NCBI GenBank assembly: GCA_934255545.1
Contig: CAKQOE010000022.1
Coordinates: 1 to 39,315, forward strand
Direction: 5' to 3'
Source: an uncultured Clostridia bacterium
GTDB taxonomy: Bacteria; Bacillota; Clostridia; Peptostreptococcales; Anaerovoracaceae
DNA: 39,315 nt
Made by a program: the position numbers and the translations under genes. The notes beneath the pieces were generated by a model, which saw nothing but the letters and a program-made list of their open reading frames with translations, did not search any database and was not told where the DNA came from. Positions 8,244-16,359 of the stretch are shown in pieces; position 1 is the first letter of the stretch, and every line of letters begins with the position of its first letter.

Positions 8244-10721
8244 ATGGCAGATGAAAAAAAGGCATTTGAAGGCATAGACGAAACCACGCTTGAAAATGAA
8301 ATTGAAAGAACGATCGATGACGACGTTTTTCAGGATGATGAGATAGAAGATCTCATACATGCAGCAGATGCAAAGATAACAGGTATGCCGGTCATACCGC
8401 TCAGAGGTATCACTGTATTTCCTACGATGCTGCTCCATTTTGATGTAGGCAGAGAAAAGTCTATAAGCGCGCTTGAAAACGCTATGATGTCAAATCAAAT
8501 GGTATTTCTCGTAACGCAGAAAAACCCTGATACAGATCTTCCTACCCCGGATGACTTCTTTGAGGTAGGTACTACGGCAAGGATAAAGCAGATGCTCAGA
8601 CTTCCGGGCAATGCCATAAGAGTACTTGTTGAGGGTATATCAAGAGGACGCATATCAGCTATGCTGCAGGAGGTACCTTACTTCCGCGCTGAGATAGAGA
8701 CTCTGGATGAGGATGAATCACAGAGCCAGACGCCTAAGGCAGAGGCGCTTATGAGAACTGTCCTTTCACAGTTTGAGGAGTACCTTGAAAATACACAGAA
8801 GATATCAAAGGAGATATTCCCGGGCATCGAGGCTATAGAGGAGCCGGGACGGCTCGCTGATATCATAACTTCTCATATGGACATCAAGACTGAAGACAAG
8901 CAGGAGATACTTGCGCTTACAGATGTTGTAGAGAGGCTTGAAAAGGTAAGCAGCTTTATCGCGCGCGAGATCGAGATCATAAAGATCGAAAACGATATCA
9001 ACCAGAAGGTAAAGCAGAAGCTGACAGAAAATCAGAAGGAATACTACCTCAGAGAGCAGATAAAAACGATACAGCATGAGCTCGGACAGGATGAAAGCCT
9101 TGACGAGGAAGTGGAAAAATGGCTTAAGCGTCTTGACGAACTCAAGCTTGAGCCTAAGATACATGAAAAGATAGAAAAAGAAATAAAAAGGATGCTCAGA
9201 CTGCAGGCGTCATCGCCTGACGCGTCGGTGCTCAGAAACTATATAGAGTGCATCCTTGAGCTTCCGTGGAACACATCAACAAAAGATAAGATCGACCTTG
9301 TAAAGACAAAGAAGATCCTTGATGATGAGCATTACGGACTTGAAAAGGTAAAGGACAGGATCATAGAATATCTTGCTGTAATGAGCCTTTCAAAGGATTT
9401 TAAGGGTCCGATCATATGCCTGGTAGGTCCTCCGGGAGTCGGCAAGACGTCCATAGCAAAGTCCATAGCGACTTCACTCAACAGAAAATTTGTAAGGATG
9501 TCGCTCGGCGGCGTGCGTGACGAGGCAGAGATAAGAGGTCACAGACGTACGTATGTAGGCGCTATACCGGGAAGGATCATAACATCTATACGCGACTGCG
9601 GTGTAAACAACCCTGTGTTCCTTTTCGATGAGATAGACAAGGTCGGTTCGGACTACAGAGGAGACCCTGCGTCTGCGCTGCTTGAGGTCCTTGACCCTGA
9701 GCAGAATAAGGACTTTAAGGACCACTTCCTTGATGTTCCGTTCGATCTTTCTAAGGTACTCTTTATAACGACTGCCAATACTACGGACACTATACCTAGA
9801 CCGTTGCTTGACCGTATGGAGCTTATAACTCTCTCAAGCTATACGGAAGAGGAAAAAGTGGAGATCGCAAAGCAGCATCTCGTGCCTAAGCAGATAAAGG
9901 AAAACGGCCTCAAGCCTGAGGAGATAAATATCTCAGAGGGCGCTATCCGTTCTATAGTAAATTACTATACACGTGAAGCCGGCGTAAGAGATCTGGAGCG
10001 TGAGATAGGAAGCGTATGCCGAAAGGTAGCGCGCAAGGTAGTAGAAAGCGGCGAGTTAAAGGGCAGAAGGGCTAAAAAGTCTGATGCCAAGCTTAAGACA
10101 TACCGGATAACTGCAGGAAATATAGAGTCATATCTCGGTAAGAAGAAGGCTCATTATGATATAGTTGAGGGAGATAACGAAGTCGGCGTTACTACAGGCC
10201 TCGCATGGACATCTGTAGGCGGCGATACGCTCTTCATCGAAACTACAGTTATGGACGGTTCAGGAAAGCTCGTCCTTACAGGCCAGCTCGGCGATGTGAT
10301 GCAGGAATCCGCTAAGGCAGGACTGAGCGTCATACGCTCAAGAAGCAGGCAGCTCGGCATAGACGATGATTTCTATAAGGAAAAGGATATACACATCCAT
10401 ATCCCTGAGGGAGCAACTCCAAAGGACGGCCCTTCAGCAGGCGTTACGATGTGCACATCGATGGTATCAGCCCTTACAGGAATACCTGTAAGAAAAGATC
10501 TTGCGATGACAGGCGAGATAACGCTTCGAGGAAATGTACTTCCTGTAGGAGGTATAAAGGAAAAAATGATAGCTGCTCACAGAGCAGGCGTCAAAGTAGT
10601 CCTCCTTCCTGAGGAAAACCTCAAGGATCTCGATGAGCTTCCTTCAAATGTAAGAAATGACATGACTTTCAAAGGTATGAAGGTCATAGATGAGGTACTT
10701 GCAGAGGCTCTTGTAAAATAG
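8244..10721 (+). CDS. lon: ATP-dependent Lon protease
   Basis: The 825-residue protein has the LonA architecture. The N-terminal substrate domain opens with MPVIPLRGITVFPTM near residue 50, followed by a long coiled-coil region. The AAA+ domain shows Walker A GPPGVGKTS and Walker B VFLFDEIDKVGSD. The C-terminal Ser-Lys protease domain holds the catalytic serine in PKDGPSAGVTM and the lysine in GGIKEKMIAAHRAG. It degrades misfolded and regulatory proteins in the cytoplasm. An acidic, LonA-atypical extension of about 45 residues precedes the usual N-terminus. AGGAGG precedes the start and a strong terminator follows. Confidence 0.97.
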   Translation: MADEKKAFEGIDETTLENEIERTIDDDVFQDDEIEDLIHAADAKITGMPVIPLRGITVFPTMLLHFDVGREKSISALENAMMSNQMVFLVTQKNPDTDLPTPDDFFEVGTTARIKQMLRLPGNAIRVLVEGISRGRISAMLQEVPYFRAEIETLDEDESQSQTPKAEALMRTVLSQFEEYLENTQKISKEIFPGIEAIEEPGRLADIITSHMDIKTEDKQEILALTDVVERLEKVSSFIAREIEIIKIENDINQKVKQKLTENQKEYYLREQIKTIQHELGQDESLDEEVEKWLKRLDELKLEPKIHEKIEKEIKRMLRLQASSPDASVLRNYIECILELPWNTSTKDKIDLVKTKKILDDEHYGLEKVKDRIIEYLAVMSLSKDFKGPIICLVGPPGVGKTSIAKSIATSLNRKFVRMSLGGVRDEAEIRGHRRTYVGAIPGRIITSIRDCGVNNPVFLFDEIDKVGSDYRGDPASALLEVLDPEQNKDFKDHFLDVPFDLSKVLFITTANTTDTIPRPLLDRMELITLSSYTEEEKVEIAKQHLVPKQIKENGLKPEEINISEGAIRSIVNYYTREAGVRDLEREIGSVCRKVARKVVESGELKGRRAKKSDAKLKTYRITAGNIESYLGKKKAHYDIVEGDNEVGVTTGLAWTSVGGDTLFIETTVMDGSGKLVLTGQLGDVMQESAKAGLSVIRSRSRQLGIDDDFYKEKDIHIHIPEGATPKDGPSAGVTMCTSMVSALTGIPVRKDLAMTGEITLRGNVLPVGGIKEKMIAAHRAGVKVVLLPEENLKDLDELPSNVRNDMTFKGMKVIDEVLAEALVK

Positions 10722-10739
10722 AATATATGCAGGAAAATA

Positions 10740-10796
10740 TGCGGACGGACGCGGAAGAGCCGGGTGACGGGCGTGTCCGTCCGCAAAATTTTTGTT
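10740..10796 (+). terminator. Terminator after lon
   Basis: TGCGGACGGACGC (10740-10752) pairs with GCGTGTCCGTCCGCA (10771-10785), followed by AAA then a T-run. Because of it, the in-frame TTG at 10792 is not a credible start for engB. Confidence 0.85.
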
Positions 10797-10833
10797 TAAA
10801 GACAAAGATCACAGAAGGGAATATCTATATCCT

Positions 10834-11460
10834 ATGAAGATCAAAAAAGCAGAACTGACAGCAGTCGCTGTCAGGGAAAATCAGTATCCGGCTGAGGATA
10901 TGCCGGAAATAGCGTTCGCAGGACGCTCAAATGTAGGAAAATCATCACTTTTCAATACGCTTGTAAACCGCAGAAATTTCGCGAGAGTCAGCGGGAGTCC
11001 CGGAAAGACGAGGACGATAAACTTTTTTGAGATAAACGGAGAGTTCCGCATAGTCGATCTGCCCGGATACGGATACGCTAAGGTATCTAAATCGCAGAGC
11101 AAAGAGTGGGGCCCGATGATGGAAAATTATCTGGAAAACCGAAGCAATCTGCTTAAGGTAGTCCAGCTTGTAGACGTAAGGCACGCGCCAAGCGCGCAGG
11201 ATGTACAGATGTATGATTATCTGCGTTATCACGGACTTGACGGTATAGTCGTAGCGACAAAGGCCGACAAGGTATCGCGCAATGAACTCAACAAAAACAT
11301 AAACATCATAAAAAAGACGCTCAAGCTTGGAGCTGACGATATCATAGTCCCGGTATCATCACTGAAAAAAACAGGTGTAGAGGCGCTGCTTGATGTTATA
11401 GAGGTCATTATTTCAGGCAGTACTGCGGCTGCTTCTGAAGGATCTCCGGCAGAGGAATGA
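10834..11460 (+). CDS. engB: Ribosome biogenesis GTPase EngB (YsxC/YihA)
   Basis: The 208-residue GTPase has G1 AGRSNVGKSS, a switch region SPGKTRTINFF, G3 DLPGYGYAKVSK, G4 ATKADK and G5 VSSLKKTG in order. EngB assists large ribosomal subunit maturation and is essential in many Bacillota. I take the start at 10834 (AGAAGGGA 12 bases upstream). Upstream codons fall in the lon terminator. lon-engB adjacency is common in Firmicutes. The next gene starts directly after the stop, suggesting co-transcription. Confidence 0.93.
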   Translation: MKIKKAELTAVAVRENQYPAEDMPEIAFAGRSNVGKSSLFNTLVNRRNFARVSGSPGKTRTINFFEINGEFRIVDLPGYGYAKVSKSQSKEWGPMMENYLENRSNLLKVVQLVDVRHAPSAQDVQMYDYLRYHGLDGIVVATKADKVSRNELNKNINIIKKTLKLGADDIIVPVSSLKKTGVEALLDVIEVIISGSTAAASEGSPAEE

Positions 11461-11461
11461 T

Positions 11462-11821
11462 ATGAGATATTTATCGTTTGCGATCCTTGGAAAGCGCATA
11501 AGATCGATAAAAAAATTTCTTTTGGATCCTTCTGTGCCAAAAAGAAAGAAATTATTAATTATTTTTGGTATAATATATTTGATTATGCCTATAGATGTCA
11601 TTCCCGAGCCGGTGCTCGGCTTTGGAATTATAGATGACATTGTATTATGGCTTTTTATCCTGACGCACCTTTCTGATGAGCTTGATAAATACTGGAAAAC
11701 ATCTGATGAAGGACAGGAGAAGGCATCGCATGTCGATCCTGAAAAGGCGTTCAGGGGAAAAACGATAATCGACAGTACCGGCAGAGTAGTTGATGATGCA
11801 GCAGATGACGAAAAGTCGTGA
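11462..11821 (+). CDS. YkvA-family (DUF1232) small membrane protein
   Basis: The 119-residue protein contains the DUF1232 signature, here YLIMPIDVIPEPVLGFGIIDDIVLW (residues about 39-63), preceded by a basic segment KRKKLLIIFGI. It is predicted to have one or two membrane segments and a hydrophilic acidic C-terminal tail. The function of this family is not established. It starts two bases after the engB stop, so it is likely translated from the same message. Confidence 0.8.
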   Translation: MRYLSFAILGKRIRSIKKFLLDPSVPKRKKLLIIFGIIYLIMPIDVIPEPVLGFGIIDDIVLWLFILTHLSDELDKYWKTSDEGQEKASHVDPEKAFRGKTIIDSTGRVVDDAADDEKS

Positions 11822-11904
11822 TGCAGTGACTGAAAATGATGCCGGATAAAATAAAATGACAGAAAAACAGATGCAGCCGCGAGTCTGCAGAAGGAGTAAG
11901 TTAA

Positions 11905-12456
11905 TTGGATATTAATGTACCTGGTTACGACGTCGGCGGAGTCCTGCTGACAGAAGAAGAAATAAAAAACAGAGTAAGCGAGCTCGGAAAGCAGATATCA
12001 GCTGATTATGCGGGAGAAGATATCTTTGTGGTAGGCGTACTCAAAGGTTCTTTCGTATTTATGTCTGATCTGATAAGAGCTATAGACGGCGATGTAAGCA
12101 TAGACTTCCTTGTAGCGTCAAGCTACGGAGATTCTACTGAGACAAGCGGTTCAGTCCAGATAAAGAAGGATCTTGACCGTTCACCTTCAGGTAAAAATGT
12201 ACTCATCGTTGAGGATATAATAGATTCAGGAGTTACGCTCAAGTATCTCAAGGATCATTATTTTGCGGGCAAGGGTGCAAAGTCTGTAAAGATATGCACA
12301 TTACTTGACAAGCCTGCAAGAAGAAAGACAGATGTTGTTCCTGATTACTCAGGCTTCACTGTTGACGACAGATTTATAATAGGCTATGGACTGGATTATG
12401 CCGAACAGTTCAGACAGCTTCCTCACATCACATATCTCGTTCCTAAGGAGCAGTAG
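11905..12456 (+). CDS. hpt: Hypoxanthine phosphoribosyltransferase
   Basis: The 183-residue enzyme carries the PRPP-binding loop VLIVEDIIDSGVTLKYL, the pyrophosphate loop region VLKGSFVFMSDL, and the FIIGYGLDYAEQFRQLPHITYL tail that contacts the purine base. It converts hypoxanthine (and guanine) with PRPP to IMP or GMP in purine salvage. The start is a TTG at 11905 with AAGGAG (11891-11896) eight bases upstream; no ATG in frame fits better. It is followed by an AT-rich stretch rather than a clear terminator. Confidence 0.95.
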   Translation: MDINVPGYDVGGVLLTEEEIKNRVSELGKQISADYAGEDIFVVGVLKGSFVFMSDLIRAIDGDVSIDFLVASSYGDSTETSGSVQIKKDLDRSPSGKNVLIVEDIIDSGVTLKYLKDHYFAGKGAKSVKICTLLDKPARRKTDVVPDYSGFTVDDRFIIGYGLDYAEQFRQLPHITYLVPKEQ

Positions 12457-12709
12457 CTTCCGGAGAGGTATCAAGCGTTAATTTTGATATAATTATTTAT
12501 TAATTATATATATATTTAATTTATTAGAATTGGGGAAATTCCTTTATGGTGTTTCCACGGAGAAGAAAAGTCCGGAGCTGATGTGACAAACAGCGGATCC
12601 GTCTGGGCGGTTGCGTTACCCGCGCGGCGGAAAGCAGGCTGCTTTCATGGCAAAGGTCAGTGAAAGGCTTTCTTTATTATTGAATGGTTTAAGCACAAGG
12701 AGGCAAAAA
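12457..12709 (+). promoter_or_regulatory. pduL-deoC upstream region: AT-rich promoter zone and structured leader
   Basis: 12475-12530 is very AT-rich and contains TTGATA followed by TATATA-type boxes. 12530-12660 holds several hairpins: GAATT/AATTC (12528-12542), GCGG/CCGC around the GTTGCGTTAC loop, and GAAAGCA/TGCTTTC (12629-12645). I do not recognise a known riboswitch core. An in-frame ATG at 12647 lies within it. Confidence 0.4.
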
Positions 12710-13288
12710 ATGGGTTACACAGTACCTGCAGGCATTTCAAACAAGCACGTTCACGTATCTGCTGAGGATTTCGCGAAGCTCTTCGGAGAAGGCGTTGAGC
12801 TTACAAGATTCAAGGATCTCTCTCAGCCGGGTCAGTTCGCTGCAGAAGAAAAGGTCGATATCATCGGACCTAACGGCGGCAAGCTCCCGGGCGTAAGGAT
12901 CCTCGGACCTTTCAGAAAGCAGACTCAGGTAGAACTTGCTGCAACTGACTGTTTCGTAGTCGGTGTTCCTATCGACATCAGAGAATCAGGAAAACTCGCA
13001 GGCACACCTGGATGCAAGCTCGTAGGCCCTAAGGGTGAAGTAGAGCTTTCAGAAGGCGTTATGGTAGCTAAGAGACATATCCATCTTTCAACTGAGCAGG
13101 CTAAGGAAGCAGGCGTTGTTGACGGTGAGATCGTACAGGTAAAGTTTGACGGTCCAAGAGCGCTTATATTTGACGAAGTTCTCGTAAGAGCAGGTGACAC
13201 TCACTTCAGAGATATGCACCTCGACACTGACGAAGCTAACGCTGCTAAGCTCTCTAACGGTCAGGAAGGCGAAATTATTAAAAAATAA
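12710..13288 (+). CDS. pduL: PduL-type phosphate acyltransferase (phosphotransacetylase)
   Basis: This 192-residue protein has both halves of the PduL fold with their zinc-binding histidine motifs, NKHVHVS (residues about 9-15) and AKRHIHLS. GPFRKQTQVELAATDCFVVG and GTPGCKLVGP are also family signatures. PduL interconverts acyl-CoA and acyl-phosphate, unrelated in fold to Pta. The start at 12710 has an ideal AAGGAGG. It would give a cytosolic form with no encapsulation peptide. An in-frame ATG at 12647 would add 21 residues (see findings). deoC follows 23 bases later in the same operon, and acetaldehyde from DeoC could reach acetyl-phosphate through an aldehyde dehydrogenase encoded elsewhere plus PduL. 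Confidence 0.92.
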   Translation: MGYTVPAGISNKHVHVSAEDFAKLFGEGVELTRFKDLSQPGQFAAEEKVDIIGPNGGKLPGVRILGPFRKQTQVELAATDCFVVGVPIDIRESGKLAGTPGCKLVGPKGEVELSEGVMVAKRHIHLSTEQAKEAGVVDGEIVQVKFDGPRALIFDEVLVRAGDTHFRDMHLDTDEANAAKLSNGQEGEIIKK

Positions 13289-13311
13289 GAAGGAAAGAGG
13301 CTAAACGACAA

Positions 13312-13962
13312 ATGGAAGACTTAAGCAAGGTTATTGAGTATACCGCTGTAAAATTCGGTACTACTACTGGTGATGTAAGAAGTCTGTGCAAGCAGGCTAT
13401 AATGAACAACTACAGAGCGGTATGCGTAAATTCCGGTTTTGTTAAGATCTGTTATGAAGAACTCAGAAAGCATCCTGAAGTACTTATCGTATCTACTGCG
13501 GGATTCCCTACGGGCGCTTCATCAAACGAAGCTAAGATATTTGAAGCTATCCGCGCTGCGGAAAGAGGAGCGAAGGAGATCGATTTCGTTCCTAATATCG
13601 GTCTGTTAAAGGATCGCAAGGATAAAGAACTCAGAGAGGAAATAAAGGGCGTTGTACGCAATACTGCCGGAATCGCTGATGTCAAGATCATTGTCGAAGC
13701 TCCTGTACTTACTCCGGAAGAACTCGTAAGGATCTGCACTATCTCTGCAGAAGAGGGCGCTGCGTACATAAAGACTGCTACAGGCTTTAACGGTGACACT
13801 ACTGTTGATATGGTCAAGAATATAAAGAAGATCGTAGGCAGCAAGTGCAAGATAAAGGCTGCAGGCGGTATAAAGGACGCTGCGACTGTAAGAGAAATGC
13901 TCAAGGCAGGCGCTGACGTTATCGGCACAAGCACTCTCATAAAGTTTGATGACGAAGAGTAG
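13312..13962 (+). CDS. deoC: Deoxyribose-phosphate aldolase
   Basis: The 216-residue class I aldolase has the Schiff-base lysine in AAYIKTATGF (Lys154), EIDFVPNIG for the catalytic acid-base Asp, and KIKAAGGIKDAATV with the second conserved lysine. It cleaves 2-deoxyribose-5-phosphate into glyceraldehyde-3-phosphate and acetaldehyde in nucleoside catabolism. It is co-transcribed with pduL, and the purine salvage gene hpt lies just upstream. A clear terminator follows at 14018. Confidence 0.96.
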   Translation: MEDLSKVIEYTAVKFGTTTGDVRSLCKQAIMNNYRAVCVNSGFVKICYEELRKHPEVLIVSTAGFPTGASSNEAKIFEAIRAAERGAKEIDFVPNIGLLKDRKDKELREEIKGVVRNTAGIADVKIIVEAPVLTPEELVRICTISAEEGAAYIKTATGFNGDTTVDMVKNIKKIVGSKCKIKAAGGIKDAATVREMLKAGADVIGTSTLIKFDDEE

Positions 13963-14017
13963 TTCTTTGCGGAATACATAATTTAATAAATCGATCAAGT
14001 TAATAAAATCTAAACGG

Positions 14018-14056
14018 AAAACGGCTGACGCATATGATGTATCAGCCGTTTTTTTT
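14018..14056 (+). terminator. Terminator after deoC
   Basis: AAAACGGCTGA pairs with TCAGCCGTTTT and continues into an eight-T run. It is immediately followed by the GC palindrome at 14057. Confidence 0.92.
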
Positions 14057-14074
14057 CGCGCGCCGGGCGCGCGC
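14057..14074. repeat. GC-only palindrome abutting a T-run
   Basis: CGCGCGCCGGGCGCGCG occurs here and again, exactly, at 37936-37952; in both places it directly follows a run of T. Related GC-rich palindromes occur at 23838-23885. Confidence 0.6.
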
Positions 14075-14144
14075 AGTTATGCTGCTCTTATTACATCAGC
14101 TGTATCTGTACATTATACGCGATGGCGCACTGTGGCGACGGTAA

Positions 14145-14174
14145 TAAAAAAGACGGCACAGAAGCTGTGCCGTC
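14145..14174 (-). terminator. Terminator of the minus-strand abrB-type gene
   Basis: On the minus strand GACGGCACAG...CTGTGCCGTC forms a 10-bp stem followed by six T. Confidence 0.9.
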
Positions 14175-14204
14175 CGATGATATTTCGATCTTTACCGCGA
14201 AGGA

Positions 14205-14447
14205 TTATAAAGACTTCATTTCAGCGATGCAGTTTGAGCATACATTTTTGCCGTGGATAGTCTGGATATCCTTTGCGTTGCCGCAGAAGATGCATGCAGG
14301 CTCGTATTTCTTGAGCATGATGTAATCGTCCTCAACGAAGATCTCGATAGGATCTTTTATGTGTATGTTGAGGTTGCGTCTTAATTCGATAGGGAGTACT
14401 ATTCTTCCCAGTTCGTCTACTTTTCTTACAATGCCAGTTGCTTTCAT
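14205..14447 (-). CDS. AbrB-family transition-state regulator with C-terminal zinc ribbon
   Basis: This 80-residue protein starts MKATGIVRKVDELGRIV, the swapped-hairpin AbrB DNA-binding fold found in AbrB, Abh and SpoVT. The C-terminal part has CIFCGNA and CSNC, a four-cysteine putative zinc site not present in Bacillus AbrB. Its N-terminus is a close paralogue of the SpoVT homologue at 38091. AAGGAG lies seven bases before the start. It probably acts as a dimeric or tetrameric DNA-binding regulator of stationary-phase genes. Expression ends at the terminator at 14145-14174. Confidence 0.92.
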   Translation of the reverse strand: MKATGIVRKVDELGRIVLPIELRRNLNIHIKDPIEIFVEDDYIMLKKYEPACIFCGNAKDIQTIHGKNVCSNCIAEMKSL

Positions 14448-14477
14448 GGAATGATCTCCTTTCTTTCTGTTTTAAAG

Positions 14478-14792
14478 TTATGAAAACAGTTTCTTAATAG
14501 AAACAATAGCGTTGACCAGGCTTACCACTGCTTTTAGGGAACTCTGATTGTTTTTTACGAATTCTGCCATTTCCTCTGTGGAGTCAGCGAGTGAAAGTAC
14601 TGCGTCTTCAACCCCGGAAGCAGCATCAGAGACAAGACCTGTTACATTCTGAGTGTCATCAAGTATCTTTGAGAGCGACTTGAATCCCGGTATGAGCGCC
14701 TTTACTGCCCTTATCATATATATGAGCAGGATTATGACGCAGACACCTATCAGAAGAAGAACAGCATCTCCTATTGTTATCATGTTATTCAT
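14478..14792 (-). CDS. Small single-pass membrane protein (DUF948/YtxG-like)
   Basis: The 104-residue product has one N-terminal transmembrane helix (about residues 9-29) and then an amphipathic, probably helical cytoplasmic segment with repeated small and acidic residues. This resembles DUF948 proteins such as YtxG, whose function is not settled. It is upstream of the AbrB-like gene on the same strand with a 30-base gap, so the two may form an operon. Confidence 0.55.
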   Translation of the reverse strand: MNNMITIGDAVLLLIGVCVIILLIYMIRAVKALIPGFKSLSKILDDTQNVTGLVSDAASGVEDAVLSLADSTEEMAEFVKNNQSSLKAVVSLVNAIVSIKKLFS

Positions 14793-14968
14793 GTGATGCT
14801 CCTTGCTCCTTTGTTAAACGATACTATGGTGTATTCTGACCACAATACATACATTAAAACACATTTTTGTTATAAAAACAATATTTTTATACTATTTTTT
14901 CAATTTTTTTCCATAGCATATAAGAGATCCTGCGGCATATATTTAATCAGTAAAGGCAGGTAGGTGTG

Positions 14969-15583
14969 ATGAATAAAGTCTGGATGACGATGATACTGGC
15001 GGGAATAGCTTCATACGGTGCGCGCGCCTGGCGCGCGATATCCTCCCCGGAGGGGAGCGCGGACGATGCGGGATTCATGCATTCGCTGCTCGACAGCTGT
15101 GAAGAGGCTGTTTATTTTGTTATAGGGCTTGCAGGTATAATGGGCCTGTGGAGCGGGTTTATGAACATAGCGCGCGGATCGGGGCTCATACACGCCATGG
15201 CCATGAAAAGCAGAAGGATGATGCGATTTCTTTTTCCAAACGAGAAGAACGAGGAAACCATGATGATGATGCTCATGGGTTTTACAGCCAATATATTCGG
15301 GGCGGGAAACAGCGCAACGGTGTTCAGCCTGCAGGCTATGAAGATGCTTGACGAGGAAAACGGGCGGCGCAGCGCGGCGAGCAATGAAATGTGCATGTTT
15401 GCGGCCGTCAACATGTCAATGCTGCAGCTCGTTCCTATAACTGTCATACAGATACGCGCCGCAGCAGGGTCGGCGGAGCCGTCTGATATAGTGATCCCGT
15501 CTATTATAGCAGGCGCAGCGGCAACGGCCGGAAGTATAGCGGTATGCAAGGCTTGTGAAAGAAGGAGGCGTGAGAGGCTGTGA
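14969..15583 (+). CDS. spmA: Spore maturation protein A
   Basis: The 204-residue membrane protein has the nucleoside-recognition (Gate) domain of the SpmA family, with GLAGIMGLWSGFM, LFPNEKNEE, MGFTANIFGAGNSATVFSLQAMKML and AAVNMSMLQLVPITVIQ. Together with SpmB it is needed in Bacillus and Clostridium for full dehydration of the spore core. I chose ATG 14969; a GTG one codon earlier is possible. Its stop overlaps the GTG start of spmB, so the two are translationally coupled. Divergent from the AbrB-type regulator. Confidence 0.93.
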   Translation: MNKVWMTMILAGIASYGARAWRAISSPEGSADDAGFMHSLLDSCEEAVYFVIGLAGIMGLWSGFMNIARGSGLIHAMAMKSRRMMRFLFPNEKNEETMMMMLMGFTANIFGAGNSATVFSLQAMKMLDEENGRRSAASNEMCMFAAVNMSMLQLVPITVIQIRAAAGSAEPSDIVIPSIIAGAAATAGSIAVCKACERRRRERL

Positions 15584-16107
15584 GCGGTATCCTGAGCGCC
15601 GTATCGGCTGCGTTCCTGCCGTGCCTTATAACGGTCATACTTGTTCATGGATGGATAAAAAAGGTAAATGTTTACAACCTGTTTATAGAAGGCTGCCGCG
15701 ACGGCCTTAAAACAGCTGCTGACATACTGCCGTTTATTATAGCAGTATTTCTGGCGATACGGCTCATGACGGACTCAGGCGCGCTCGATATGCTTGAGAA
15801 ACTGTGTGATCCTGTGTTCAGCATGCTCGGCATGCCGGAGGAGCTTGCAGGATTTATGATAATGAGGCCTGTATCGGGAAGCGGAACGCTCGTCATACTT
15901 GAACAGCTTGCCGATGAGTTCGGACCGGACAGCTTTCTGTGCAGGAGCGCGTGCGTCATGATGGGCAGCAGTGAAACACTGTTTTACGCCGTAGCGGTGT
16001 ATTTCGGAGCGACATCGGTAAAAAAGATGCGGCATACGGTGCCGGCCGGAATAGTTGGCTATATTATCGGAATTTGGTTATCTCTTGTATTGTGTAAGGT
16101 CATGTAA
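15580..16107 (+). CDS. spmB: Spore maturation protein B
   Basis: The 175-residue membrane protein is the partner of SpmA, with the Gate-domain features GLKTAADILPFIIAVFLAI, FMIMRPVSGSGTLVILE and MGSSETLFYAVAVYFGA. The start is GTG at 15580, overlapping the spmA TGA, with GGAGG at 15564-15568. It acts in the forespore membrane during core dehydration, although the transported solute is unknown. Presence of both spm genes is good evidence that the organism sporulates. Confidence 0.94.
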   Translation: MSGILSAVSAAFLPCLITVILVHGWIKKVNVYNLFIEGCRDGLKTAADILPFIIAVFLAIRLMTDSGALDMLEKLCDPVFSMLGMPEELAGFMIMRPVSGSGTLVILEQLADEFGPDSFLCRSACVMMGSSETLFYAVAVYFGATSVKKMRHTVPAGIVGYIIGIWLSLVLCKVM

Positions 16108-16359
16108 TAATGTATAATGTATTAGCTGTGCCCGTCACCGGGCCGATAGATTTTTCTGTATTTTTTACGATAAAGGAAATATTTAAAGCTGTTTTCGTTA
16201 TATAATCAATAAAAGTACAGAAAAACGTTACAGCAGATATGCAGATACAGGTGCGCCGCGAAAAAAAACGGGACGCGTTTTTGGCTGCATTTTTGCAACA
16301 ACAAACAAAAATAAACATAATAATGAATAAAATACACTGAAAATATCCGGAGGAGAGAA

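Noticed and set aside
10792..10833. Longer EngB start (TTG at 10792)
   Set aside because: It lies in the T-run of the lon terminator and would add residues absent from the family.
12570..12600. CTGATG-containing hairpin resembling a hammerhead ribozyme core
   Set aside because: The required CUGANGA and GAAA core positions are not both present, so the catalytic fold cannot form.
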